11,826 nt of DNA. It comes from an uncultured Bacteroidota bacterium (lineage in GTDB: Bacteria > Bacteroidota > Bacteroidia > Chitinophagales > Chitinophagaceae). Shown here one piece after another: positions 1 to 6,320 of the stretch (its first letter is position 1; each line of letters starts with the position of its first letter). The notes below the pieces were generated by a model. The model worked only from the letters and a program-made list of their open reading frames with translations, did no database searches and had not been told where the DNA came from. The DNA lies in the NCBI GenBank assembly GCA_903913355.1, contig CAIWKU010000249.1, positions 1 to 11,826 of the forward strand, given 5' to 3'. Position numbers and translations under genes: made by a program.

Positions 1-43
1 ACTTAGCATAAACACCTTTCATTCAGACAACCAGAAGTAAGCC

Positions 44-769
44 ATGGCAATAATCGATTCTAAGACAGTATTTTCGGGTATGGTTTGTTCTTTAACGATA
101 ACGCGATATCCGAAATGGCTGGCTTGGGCAGGTGTTCTGTCAATGGCAGTTTTCAGGATTCCACTTAGCCTTGGAAAAAAGTATTGTTTTTGGAAATTGA
201 TGGGCAGTGGTAAAAATGGCACATTCGATAAAGTGCCTGATTGGCGGCAATGGGCAGTTTTATTGGTTAGTACAGATGAAAACCAATTGGCAACTCCTTA
301 CTTCATCCAAAAATGGTGGCATTTCTTTGGATGCGAAATATTTACCTTGGTTCTGGAACCTATTGAAGGACATGGTACCTGGGATGGGAAACCCTGTTTT
401 GGCCAATTACCCAAATCATCAGATTACGATGGAATGATTGGAATACTTACCCGGGCAACTATTCGATTTTCCGGTTTTACCTCGTTCTGGAAGCATGTTC
501 CGGTTGTAGCCAAACAAATGGAGCATGCGGAAGGACTCATCCATTCATTCGGAATTGGGGAAATACCCTGGATCAAACAAGCCACTTTCAGTATCTGGGA
601 GAACAAAGCGGCTATGAAAAAGTTTGCTTACCAGATGCAGGAGCATGCGGAAGTAATCAGAAAAACACATGCAGAGAAATGGTATAGTGAAGAAATGTTT
701 GTTCGGTTTCGAATACTATCAGCCACCGGAACTTTAAGGGGGAAAAGCCCTTTACCCGGAAAGTTGTAA
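44..769 (+). CDS. crtA: CrtA-like carotenoid monooxygenase (spheroidene monooxygenase family)
   Basis: A 241-residue protein of the CrtA family, oxygenases that add oxygen at the ends of acyclic or monocyclic carotenoids. Family landmarks in order are an N-terminal strand starting near M13, CFWKLMGSG at 48-56, ILTRATIR at 134-141, GIGEIPW with QATFSIW at 170-185, H201 in a helical segment, and WYSEEMFVRF at 213-222. There is no signal peptide or membrane span. A TAA lies immediately upstream in frame (38-40), so translation begins at 44 or at the internal ATG at 80, where family similarity starts. Purple-bacterial CrtA makes spheroidenone, but a CrtA relative from a marine flavobacterium is reported as a carotenoid 2-hydroxylase in myxol synthesis, so the exact reaction here is open. 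No other carotenoid gene is visible; the upstream neighbours lie outside the window. The family call is firm, the substrate is not. Confidence 0.82.
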   Translation: MAIIDSKTVFSGMVCSLTITRYPKWLAWAGVLSMAVFRIPLSLGKKYCFWKLMGSGKNGTFDKVPDWRQWAVLLVSTDENQLATPYFIQKWWHFFGCEIFTLVLEPIEGHGTWDGKPCFGQLPKSSDYDGMIGILTRATIRFSGFTSFWKHVPVVAKQMEHAEGLIHSFGIGEIPWIKQATFSIWENKAAMKKFAYQMQEHAEVIRKTHAEKWYSEEMFVRFRILSATGTLRGKSPLPGKL

Positions 770-942
770 TTTACAGTTGATTTATGAACCCTTGTTCTAC
801 CATATTGCCGGACCAAAACCATTTTGCCTGGATTTACCTTGGCCTGAATTCAATGCCTGATCATTGACGTTAGAATAGTGTTAACTATTGACAGTCAATC
901 TATAATTTAATTTACCTCAACTTTTACTACAAAATATTTTGT
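770..942 (+). promoter_or_regulatory. Intergenic leader of the arginine deiminase gene with overlapping dyads
   Basis: This 173-bp gap holds no gene. Two inverted repeats overlap at 874-899. The first is AATAGT / ACTATT (874-879 and 884-889) around a 4-nt centre. The second is ATTGAC / GTCAAT (887-892 and 894-899) around a single A. A TATAAT-like, AT-rich stretch follows at 901-910, about 40 bp before the start codon. The dyads sit where an operator would be expected for the downstream arginine genes, but the binding protein is unknown. I could not place a well-spaced TTG / TAnnTTTG promoter here, and no convincing terminator follows the CrtA-like gene. Confidence 0.35.
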
Positions 943-2382
943 ATGGATAACAAGTTATCTGTAAGCTCCGAAATAGGAACTTTACAACGTTTATTGGTGC
1001 ATAGTCCGGACAGTGGTTTGGGAAAAGTGGTTCCTTCCAAAGCGCAGGACTGGCTATTTGAAGATATTGTGCACCTGGAAACGATCCGGAAAAATGAATA
1101 CGATTATTATACTAAGATCCTGCTCTATTTTCTGGATCCTGCCATTATTCAGGGAAAACTGGCCCAGATAGATTCAGAGGAGTCGAAAAGAAATTTCTAT
1201 AAACCCGAAAGTCCCGAGTTCTTTGCCTCTGATAAAGTGATTGAACTGGAATGGTTACTGGCCCAGGTGTTGGCAGATAAAGAGGTTCATGCCAAACTGG
1301 TGGCTTCTGTTTCGGCCATTGAAAGTTGTACCTACGCAACGCAGAAAAAATTACAGAATTATTCTCCCGTAGAATTGGCCAAAACCTTTATTTCAGGCAG
1401 TTCCAGCAATAAGGAACTGTTGTTTGCACCTATCCCTAATTTTATTTTCACACGGGATATCGGCATTACTATTAAAGACCATGTTTTATTGAATAAACCA
1501 GCTAAGAAAGCCCGTACCCGGGAAGCTTTGCTGGTAAAGTATATTTTCTTTCATCACCCTTTATTTTCGGATTACCGGAATCATATCATTGAACTGGCCG
1601 ATTCTCATCATGGGTTTTTATTACCCAAAGAAGATGAAGAAAGAAAGATCACGCTGGAAGGTGGAGATATTATGGTGGTAAGTGAAGACCATTTGCTGGT
1701 AGGTGTTAGCGAAAGAACCACACCGGAAGCTGCTGTGCGGATTACGAATATGGTATTTGAAAAAGGCCTGATGAAAAAAGTGAGTATCGTGAAAATTCCT
1801 AAGAAAAGGGATTATATGCATATTGATACCATTTTCACTCAGGTGAAAAGAGATGTATGGGTGATGCTGGGCAATTTCTCCAGAAAAGCGGTAAAGCATG
1901 AAGATGAAAATCCGATTGAAAGAATTCTGGAAATCAAAAAAGAAGAAAAGATCAAAATTCTACAGTTTCATAAAACCGACCCTGAAAACCCGATTTCATT
2001 TGATAGTCTGGAAGACCTTTTGATCGATATCAGTAGAAAGGATTTGCATTGTAAGGGTGAAATAAAGATCATTTTTTCGGGTAATAACGAATTTCCTTTC
2101 AGTGCCAGAGAGCAATGGACCGATTCCTGCAATCTGCTGGCAATTAAGGAAGGGGTTGTGTTAGGATATGACCGGAACGATAAAACCATAGAAGCATTTG
2201 CCAATGCAGGTTTTTCCATCATCCATGTGAAACAATTGTTGCAGGATCTGGAAGCGGGGATCACTAAAATTGAGGAAATAAAGGACACACTTATTCTGAT
2301 GCCTTCGGCTGAATTATCAAGAGCCCGTGGCGGATTTCATTGTATGAGTATGCCTCTCTCTCGTGCTTCTATTACCCAATAA
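943..2382 (+). CDS. Arginine deiminase family protein
   Basis: A 479-residue cytoplasmic enzyme predicted to hydrolyse L-arginine to L-citrulline and ammonia. The full set of arginine deiminase motifs is present: FTRD ending at D172, LEGGD with E239 and D242, VGVSERTT just after it, HIDT with H293 and D295, REQWTDSCN near the C-terminal third, and RGGFHCMSMPL carrying the presumed nucleophile C467. The N-terminus (SEIGTLQRLLVHSPDSG) also follows the family. It is longer than classical ArcA (about 410 residues), mostly through extra sequence at about residues 320-390 between the HIDT and REQW motifs. It starts at an ATG without a clear ribosome-binding site. It lies 38 bp upstream of a CtlX-type hydrolase on the same strand, so the two are probably co-transcribed. 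No ornithine transcarbamylase or carbamate kinase gene is present. Another hydrolase or amidinotransferase of the same fold cannot be excluded, but the CMSMPL loop favours a deiminase. Confidence 0.85.
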   Translation: MDNKLSVSSEIGTLQRLLVHSPDSGLGKVVPSKAQDWLFEDIVHLETIRKNEYDYYTKILLYFLDPAIIQGKLAQIDSEESKRNFYKPESPEFFASDKVIELEWLLAQVLADKEVHAKLVASVSAIESCTYATQKKLQNYSPVELAKTFISGSSSNKELLFAPIPNFIFTRDIGITIKDHVLLNKPAKKARTREALLVKYIFFHHPLFSDYRNHIIELADSHHGFLLPKEDEERKITLEGGDIMVVSEDHLLVGVSERTTPEAAVRITNMVFEKGLMKKVSIVKIPKKRDYMHIDTIFTQVKRDVWVMLGNFSRKAVKHEDENPIERILEIKKEEKIKILQFHKTDPENPISFDSLEDLLIDISRKDLHCKGEIKIIFSGNNEFPFSAREQWTDSCNLLAIKEGVVLGYDRNDKTIEAFANAGFSIIHVKQLLQDLEAGITKIEEIKDTLILMPSAELSRARGGFHCMSMPLSRASITQ

Positions 2383-2392
2383 ACAGTAAATA

Positions 2393-2402
2393 GCTAATTA
2401 GC
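2393..2402. repeat. 10-bp perfect palindrome between the two arginine-catabolism genes
   Basis: GCTAATTAGC reads identically on both strands and occupies part of the 38-bp spacer before ctlX. A related but longer dyad with GCTAAC / GTTAGC arms occurs after ctlX at 3373-3388. It could be an operator half-site or chance in AT-rich DNA. No function is assigned. Confidence 0.3.
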
Positions 2403-2420
2403 AACACACAAAAACTAAAA

Positions 2421-3332
2421 ATGCAAACGAGTTCTCATATTTTAATGATCAGACCCGTAAATTTTGGGTTTAATGCAGAAACAGCTGTGAACAATCTTTT
2501 TCAGGTTAAATCAGATCAAACAAGTGCGCAGGAAAATGCTGTTCAGGAATTTGATAACCTGGTGTCAACACTCCGAAAAAATGAAATAGAGGTGACTGTT
2601 GTACAGGATACACCCGAACCTTATACCCCCGATTCCATTTTCCCAAATAACTGGATTTCGTTTTTGGAAGACGGAACGATATTCTTGTTTCCAATGTTTG
2701 CCCAAAATAGACGAGCGGAAAGAAAAGAGTCAGTATTGGAGGTAGTCAATGAAAAATTTATAATCAATAACCGGGTTGATTTAACCGGTTATGAATCCCA
2801 AAATTTATTCCTGGAAGGAACCGGAAGTATGGTTTTAGATCGGGATCATAAAATTGCCTATGCCTGTTTGTCACCAAGAACTGATAAAATGATCCTGGCT
2901 GATTTTTGCAAAAGAACCGGATACGCTCCTATCAGCTTTGCAGCAATGGATGCTGGCAACCAACCCATTTACCATACCAATGTAATGATGTGTGTAGGCG
3001 ATGCTTTCGTGGTGATTTGTCTGGATTGTATTCCCGAACCTGAAGAGAAAGAACTGGTTATATCTTCGATATTGGCTTCAGGAAAAAAGATCATTGAAAT
3101 CAGTCAACAACAAATGGAACATTTTGCAGGCAATATGCTGCAATTGCAAAATAGAAAGGGTGAAAAGCTTCTGGTAATGTCATCACAAGCTTATCAAAAC
3201 CTGACTGAAAAGCAAATTACAGACCTCACTCAGTTTAATCGATTGATTCATTCAGATATCAGTACTATCGAAACCAATGGTGGTGGCAGTGCACGTTGCA
3301 TGATTGCGGAAGTATTTCTGCCGGTACGCTAG
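2421..3332 (+). CDS. ctlX: CtlX-type citrulline hydrolase (amidinotransferase/GME superfamily)
   Basis: A 303-residue soluble enzyme of the guanidino-modifying superfamily matching the citrulline-utilisation hydrolase type. Visible motifs are DSIFPNNW at 71-78, LEGTGS at 131-136 with acidic E132, YHTNVMM with H185, and GGGSARCMIAEVF with the presumed nucleophile C293 near the C-terminus. These supply the usual Cys-His-Glu set. Proteins of this type are linked to hydrolysis of citrulline to ornithine, ammonia and CO2, often near ornithine aminotransferase genes. Here the partner is an arginine deiminase 38 bp upstream, which would make its substrate. Length is normal for the family. The start is the ATG at 2421 after an A-rich stretch. 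The gene ends before a 287-bp non-coding gap. A dimethylargininase-like activity is the main alternative, but FPNNW and the GGGSARC loop favour CtlX. Confidence 0.85.
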   Translation: MQTSSHILMIRPVNFGFNAETAVNNLFQVKSDQTSAQENAVQEFDNLVSTLRKNEIEVTVVQDTPEPYTPDSIFPNNWISFLEDGTIFLFPMFAQNRRAERKESVLEVVNEKFIINNRVDLTGYESQNLFLEGTGSMVLDRDHKIAYACLSPRTDKMILADFCKRTGYAPISFAAMDAGNQPIYHTNVMMCVGDAFVVICLDCIPEPEEKELVISSILASGKKIIEISQQQMEHFAGNMLQLQNRKGEKLLVMSSQAYQNLTEKQITDLTQFNRLIHSDISTIETNGGGSARCMIAEVFLPVR

Positions 3333-3372
3333 CTAGTTTTATGGCGAGTCAGCAAACTTATTTTGATTTTTT

Positions 3373-3388
3373 GCTAACAGTTGTTAGC
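3373..3388 (+). terminator. Hairpin after ctlX, possible transcript end without a U-tract
   Basis: GCTAACA at 3373-3379 pairs with TGTTAGC at 3382-3388, giving a perfect 7-bp stem with a GT centre, 41 bp after the ctlX stop. An outer pairing between GTCAGC (about 3346-3351) and GCTGAT (about 3393-3398) could extend it. No T-run follows on the plus strand, so it is not a classical intrinsic terminator. It may instead be a processing or mRNA-end structure, or an operator dyad. The rest of the 3333-3619 gap is AT-rich and non-coding apart from the pfkA promoter. Confidence 0.3.
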
Positions 3389-3504
3389 GCACGCTGATTT
3401 GTATTTTAAAAAATCATATAACTCGGTTTATTTAAGTATAAGCACGATTACAGGCTCAAACAGCGTTTTTTTCGATTAAAAAATAGAGAATACTTCTAGA
3501 TAAA

Positions 3505-3534
3505 TTGGCATTTGTTTTCAAATGCTTATTTTTG
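3505..3534 (+). promoter_or_regulatory. Bacteroidota-type sigma promoter for pfkA-pyk
   Basis: A perfect -7 element TATTTTTG (TAnnTTTG) lies at 3527-3534. It is preceded by a -33 TTG at 3505-3507 with a 19-nt spacer, matching the consensus described for Bacteroides and Flavobacterium primary-sigma promoters. Transcription would begin a few bases after 3534, leaving an AT-rich leader of about 80 nt before the pfkA start codon. I see no riboswitch-like fold in that leader. Confidence 0.55.
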
Positions 3535-3619
3535 GAATTCCGTGTACTTGATACACAATAATTTACGATTTGTTTTGTTTTAATATTTCATCGAATTAAA
3601 GAAGAATAGACTAATTACA

Positions 3620-4603
3620 ATGTGTGCGAAACAAGTAACAAAGATCGGTGTCCTTACTTCAGGGGGAGATGCACCAGGTATGAATGCCGCAGTTCGTGCC
3701 GTAGTTAGAACCGGAATTTACCATGGTTTAGAAGTTTTTGGTATCTATCGCGGATATAGTGGAATGATAGATGATGATATTGTACAAATGAATTCCCGTT
3801 CTGTTGCCAATATTATTCAACGGGGAGGAACCATCCTGAAAACAGCCAGAAGCAAAGATTTTTTTGAGATAGAAGGGCGCGAAAAAGCCTATAAAAACCT
3901 GGCCAAACGTGGGATCAATGGTTTGGTGATTATTGGTGGAGACGGCAGTTTCCGTGGTGCGCAGAAATTTAGCCACGAATTTGATATTCCCTGTATTGGT
4001 ATCCCAGGTACTATTGATAAGGACATTGCCGGAACGGATTTCACCATTGGTTTTGATACAGCTGTAAATACAGCAGTTGAAGCCATTGATAAAATCAGAG
4101 ATACAGCCGATGCCCATGATCGCCTTTTTATTGTAGAAGTAATGGGTCGCGATGCTGGTTATATAGCTTTGCATAGCGGTATTGCCACCGGTGCAGAAAA
4201 TATATTGATACCCGAAGCCAAAACAAATATTGAAGAATTGGTGAATTCACTCACCGAAAAGGAAAAGCGCCAGAAACTGGTTAACCTGATTGTTGTAGCA
4301 GAAGGTGATGAATTTGGTGCCAATGAAATTGCAGAAGTAATTAGGGTAAGATTACCACAAACCGATACACGGGTTTGTATTCTGGGTCATATTCAACGTG
4401 GGGGCTCTCCTACCTGTCTAGACCGACTAATCGCCAGTCGCATGGGATACCATAGTGTAGAATGTCTGCTGGAAGGAAGGAATAATGTTATGGTAGGAAT
4501 ACTGAATAATAAGGTACATTACACGCCCTTAGACAAAGCCGTAAAAGCAAAACAAAAAATAACGGATGACTGGTTTAAAATCGTAAAGATTTTGGCCAGT
4601 TAA
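3620..4603 (+). CDS. pfkA: ATP-dependent 6-phosphofructokinase
   Basis: PfkA phosphorylates fructose-6-phosphate to fructose-1,6-bisphosphate, the committed step of glycolysis, in the cytoplasm. The 327-residue length is typical of bacterial group-I PFK. Motifs are GGDAPGMN at 15-22 (phosphate-binding loop), arginines R26 and R30 matching the effector-site region, GGDGS at 106-110, PGTIDKD with catalytic D133, MGRDAGY at 175-181, and HIQRGGSP at 257-264. Gly at 109 and at 130 (PGT rather than PKT) indicates ATP rather than pyrophosphate as donor. One oddity is K134, where the E. coli enzyme has Asn in TIDND. The start is an ATG with only a weak A/G-rich stretch upstream. It is followed 45 bp later by pyk and is predicted to share its transcript, so one promoter would drive both irreversible glycolytic kinases. 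Confidence 0.97.
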   Translation: MCAKQVTKIGVLTSGGDAPGMNAAVRAVVRTGIYHGLEVFGIYRGYSGMIDDDIVQMNSRSVANIIQRGGTILKTARSKDFFEIEGREKAYKNLAKRGINGLVIIGGDGSFRGAQKFSHEFDIPCIGIPGTIDKDIAGTDFTIGFDTAVNTAVEAIDKIRDTADAHDRLFIVEVMGRDAGYIALHSGIATGAENILIPEAKTNIEELVNSLTEKEKRQKLVNLIVVAEGDEFGANEIAEVIRVRLPQTDTRVCILGHIQRGGSPTCLDRLIASRMGYHSVECLLEGRNNVMVGILNNKVHYTPLDKAVKAKQKITDDWFKIVKILAS

Positions 4604-4648
4604 TGGATAATTAATTTGTATACTAATCAACCACCCAATCAGAAGAAA

Positions 4649-6139
4649 ATGTCACAGAAACTAGAGAAATACCTGCATAAGGATATGGATAAAGAAGCAG
4701 GCGTTGCCCACGTGAATCATCGCACAAAGATTGTGGCTACCGTTGGCCCCGCTTGCGATACCTATGATAAATTACTGGAACTGGTTAAGGCAGGCGTGAA
4801 TGTATTCAGATTGAATTTTTCGCATGGCAGTCACGAAGATAAACTGACCATCATTGAGCATATACGGAACATCAACAAAACAGAACCTTATAATATTGCG
4901 ATTCTGGGTGATTTGCAAGGACCGAAATTACGAGTGGGTGAAATTGAGAACAATGCATTGGAAGTAAAAGTGGGCGATATCCTGACTTTTACCAATGAGA
5001 AATGTATTGGCACTTTAGAGAAGATTTATGTATCCTATCCCAATCTTGCCGGTGATGTGGTGCTGGGTAATGTGATTATGATTGATGATGGAAAACTGGA
5101 AGTAAAAGTAATGAGCATTGAGAAGAATGGTGACGTAAAAGTAATGGTAACCTTAGGTGGAATATTATCCTCCAAAAAAGGGATCAACTTACCGGATACT
5201 AAAATCTCTCTTCCTGCATTAACTGATAAGGATCTGATAGATCTTGCTTTTATCATTGAGCAAAAATGTGATTGGGTTGCCTTAAGTTTTGTAAGAAGTG
5301 TGGATGATATTGTGAAATTAAGAAGTAAGCTGGTTGAGAAGAATAGCAAAACAAAGATCATTGCAAAAATCGAAAAGCCTGAAGCTTTATTAAATATCCG
5401 TGAAATCATCCTCGAAAGTGATGGTATCATGGTTGCCAGAGGTGATTTGGGTGTTGAATTACCGATTGAACAAATTCCGTTGATTCAAAAAGAACTGATC
5501 CGCAAATGTATCCACAGGGCGAAACCCGTAATTGTGGCTACCCAGATGATGGAAAGCATGATTGACAGGGTAAAACCTAACCGTAGTGAAATAACCGATG
5601 TGGCCAATGCCGTTTTGGAAGGCGCTGATGCGGTAATGTTAAGTGGCGAAACTGCCACCGGACAACATCCGGCCCTGGTTGTAGAAACCATGCGTAAAAT
5701 AATCGCTGAAGTTGAGAAAAAAGAATACCGATACAACCGTGCGGAAGACCTGAAACCCCAACCCCACTCTCCTTCTTTTCATAGCGATGCCATCTGCTAC
5801 AATGCCTGTAAAATTTCAGACGATGTAGAAGCTTCTGCCTTGATTGGAATGACACAAAGTGGTTACACAGCGTTTATGCTAAGCAGCTATCGCCCCTCAT
5901 CACCACTCTATATCTTTACCAAAGAACGTACCCTGGTAAACCAATTGAGTCTTAGCTGGGGTGTTCGCGCATTCTATTACCAGGAAGAAAGCAGTCTGGA
6001 TGAAATTATACAGGATCAGATTGATATCTTAAAAGAAAGAGGATTCATCAAAACCGGCGATGTAGTTGTCAATACAGGAAGCACACCGGTACACTTGCAT
6101 TTACCGACGAATATTATTAAGTTGACAAACGTTGAGTAG
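4649..6139 (+). CDS. pyk: Pyruvate kinase
   Basis: Pyruvate kinase converts phosphoenolpyruvate and ADP to pyruvate and ATP. With the ATG at 4649 the protein has 496 residues. This start is preferred over a TTG at 4616 because an AGAAGAAA purine run lies directly before it, and the canonical RTKIVATVGPA strand begins at residue 25. Further motifs are RLNFSHG at 54-60, GDLQGPKLR at 87-95 (start of the B domain), KIEKPEA with the catalytic lysine K240, MVARGDLGVELP at 261-272 with the metal-binding region, and ATQMMESM at 297-304. The C-terminal effector-type domain spans about 365-496. The gene lies 45 bp after pfkA and ends just before the terminator at 6171, forming a two-gene glycolytic operon. 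All key catalytic motifs are intact, and length is slightly above average because of about 20 extra N-terminal residues. Confidence 0.97.
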   Translation: MSQKLEKYLHKDMDKEAGVAHVNHRTKIVATVGPACDTYDKLLELVKAGVNVFRLNFSHGSHEDKLTIIEHIRNINKTEPYNIAILGDLQGPKLRVGEIENNALEVKVGDILTFTNEKCIGTLEKIYVSYPNLAGDVVLGNVIMIDDGKLEVKVMSIEKNGDVKVMVTLGGILSSKKGINLPDTKISLPALTDKDLIDLAFIIEQKCDWVALSFVRSVDDIVKLRSKLVEKNSKTKIIAKIEKPEALLNIREIILESDGIMVARGDLGVELPIEQIPLIQKELIRKCIHRAKPVIVATQMMESMIDRVKPNRSEITDVANAVLEGADAVMLSGETATGQHPALVVETMRKIIAEVEKKEYRYNRAEDLKPQPHSPSFHSDAICYNACKISDDVEASALIGMTQSGYTAFMLSSYRPSSPLYIFTKERTLVNQLSLSWGVRAFYYQEESSLDEIIQDQIDILKERGFIKTGDVVVNTGSTPVHLHLPTNIIKLTNVE

Positions 6140-6140
6140 G

Positions 6141-6168
6141 GCAATTAATAATTAGCAATTAATAATTT
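6141..6168 (+). repeat. Left array of AT-rich heptad repeats
   Basis: Four 7-bp units follow the pyk stop codon directly: gcaatta, ataatta, gcaatta, ataattt. This equals a 14-bp unit repeated twice with one final mismatch. Its reverse complement matches 23 of 28 bases of the right array at 6262-6289, so the two arrays form a long imperfect inverted repeat around the terminator. Confidence 0.7.
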
Positions 6169-6170
6169 TT

Positions 6171-6202
6171 GGAGTCTCCTGGTTTAGGGGACTTCTTTTT
6201 TT
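6171..6202 (+). terminator. Intrinsic terminator of the pfkA-pyk operon
   Basis: A stem of about 10 bp forms between 6171-6180 (GGAGTCTCCT) and 6186-6195 (AGGGGACTTC). It has two G-U wobbles, a GGTTT loop, and seven Ts directly after the stem at 6196-6202. It lies 31 bp after the pyk stop codon on the plus strand. This is the clearest rho-independent terminator in the window. Confidence 0.88.
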
Positions 6203-6260
6203 GCAAGAGGTTTGCTTTCGCTCTTTACTTAACTGATTGTTCCGGGTTTTCCACAAAGCA

Positions 6261-6295
6261 TAAATTATTAATTAGTAATTGTTAATTCTTAATTA
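6261..6295 (+). repeat. Right array of AT-rich heptad repeats, inverted relative to the left array
   Basis: Five 7-bp units run head to tail: taaatta, ttaatta, gtaattg, ttaattc, ttaatta. The core of each is TAATT or a one-base variant. The array ends 25 bp before the hexosaminidase start codon. With the left array it frames a 93-bp block that includes the pyk terminator. The arms could pair as a long AU-rich hairpin, or may be the ends of a dispersed intergenic element. Confidence 0.65.
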
Positions 6296-6320
6296 TTTTC
6301 ATCCTTCAATGCTCCCAGAT

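Noticed and set aside
735..752. AAGGG / CCCTT hairpin near the 3' end of the CrtA-like gene as a terminator
   Set aside because: It lies within the coding region, the stem is only 5 bp and no T-tract follows.
44..769. CrtA-like gene as evidence for a phototrophic organism
   Set aside because: CrtA relatives occur in pigmented non-phototrophic Bacteroidota and no photosynthesis gene is present here.
888..906. TTGACA followed by TATAAT as a sigma-70-type promoter
   Set aside because: The spacer is only 7 nt, far below the 16-18 needed, and the TTGACA is part of a dyad; Bacteroidota primary sigma uses a different consensus.
3728..4174. 148-codon open frame on the minus strand inside pfkA
   Set aside because: It lies wholly within the strongly conserved pfkA reading frame, its translation is Cys/Ile/Asn-rich without recognisable motifs, and it has no promoter or ribosome-binding site.
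4616..4648. TTG start giving a longer pyruvate kinase
   Set aside because: The ATG at 4649 has a purine-rich AGAAGAAA stretch before it and already provides about 24 residues upstream of the conserved first strand.
5035..5430. 131-codon open frame on the minus strand inside pyk
   Set aside because: It is antisense to conserved pyruvate kinase sequence, and its hydrophobic Ser/Ile/Phe-rich translation is typical of the complement of Asp/Lys/Glu-rich coding sequence.
6279..6320. Possible TTG start extending the hexosaminidase by 14 residues
   Set aside because: The codon falls inside the heptad-repeat array and would place a non-signal stretch before a clean signal peptide that begins at the ATG at 6321.
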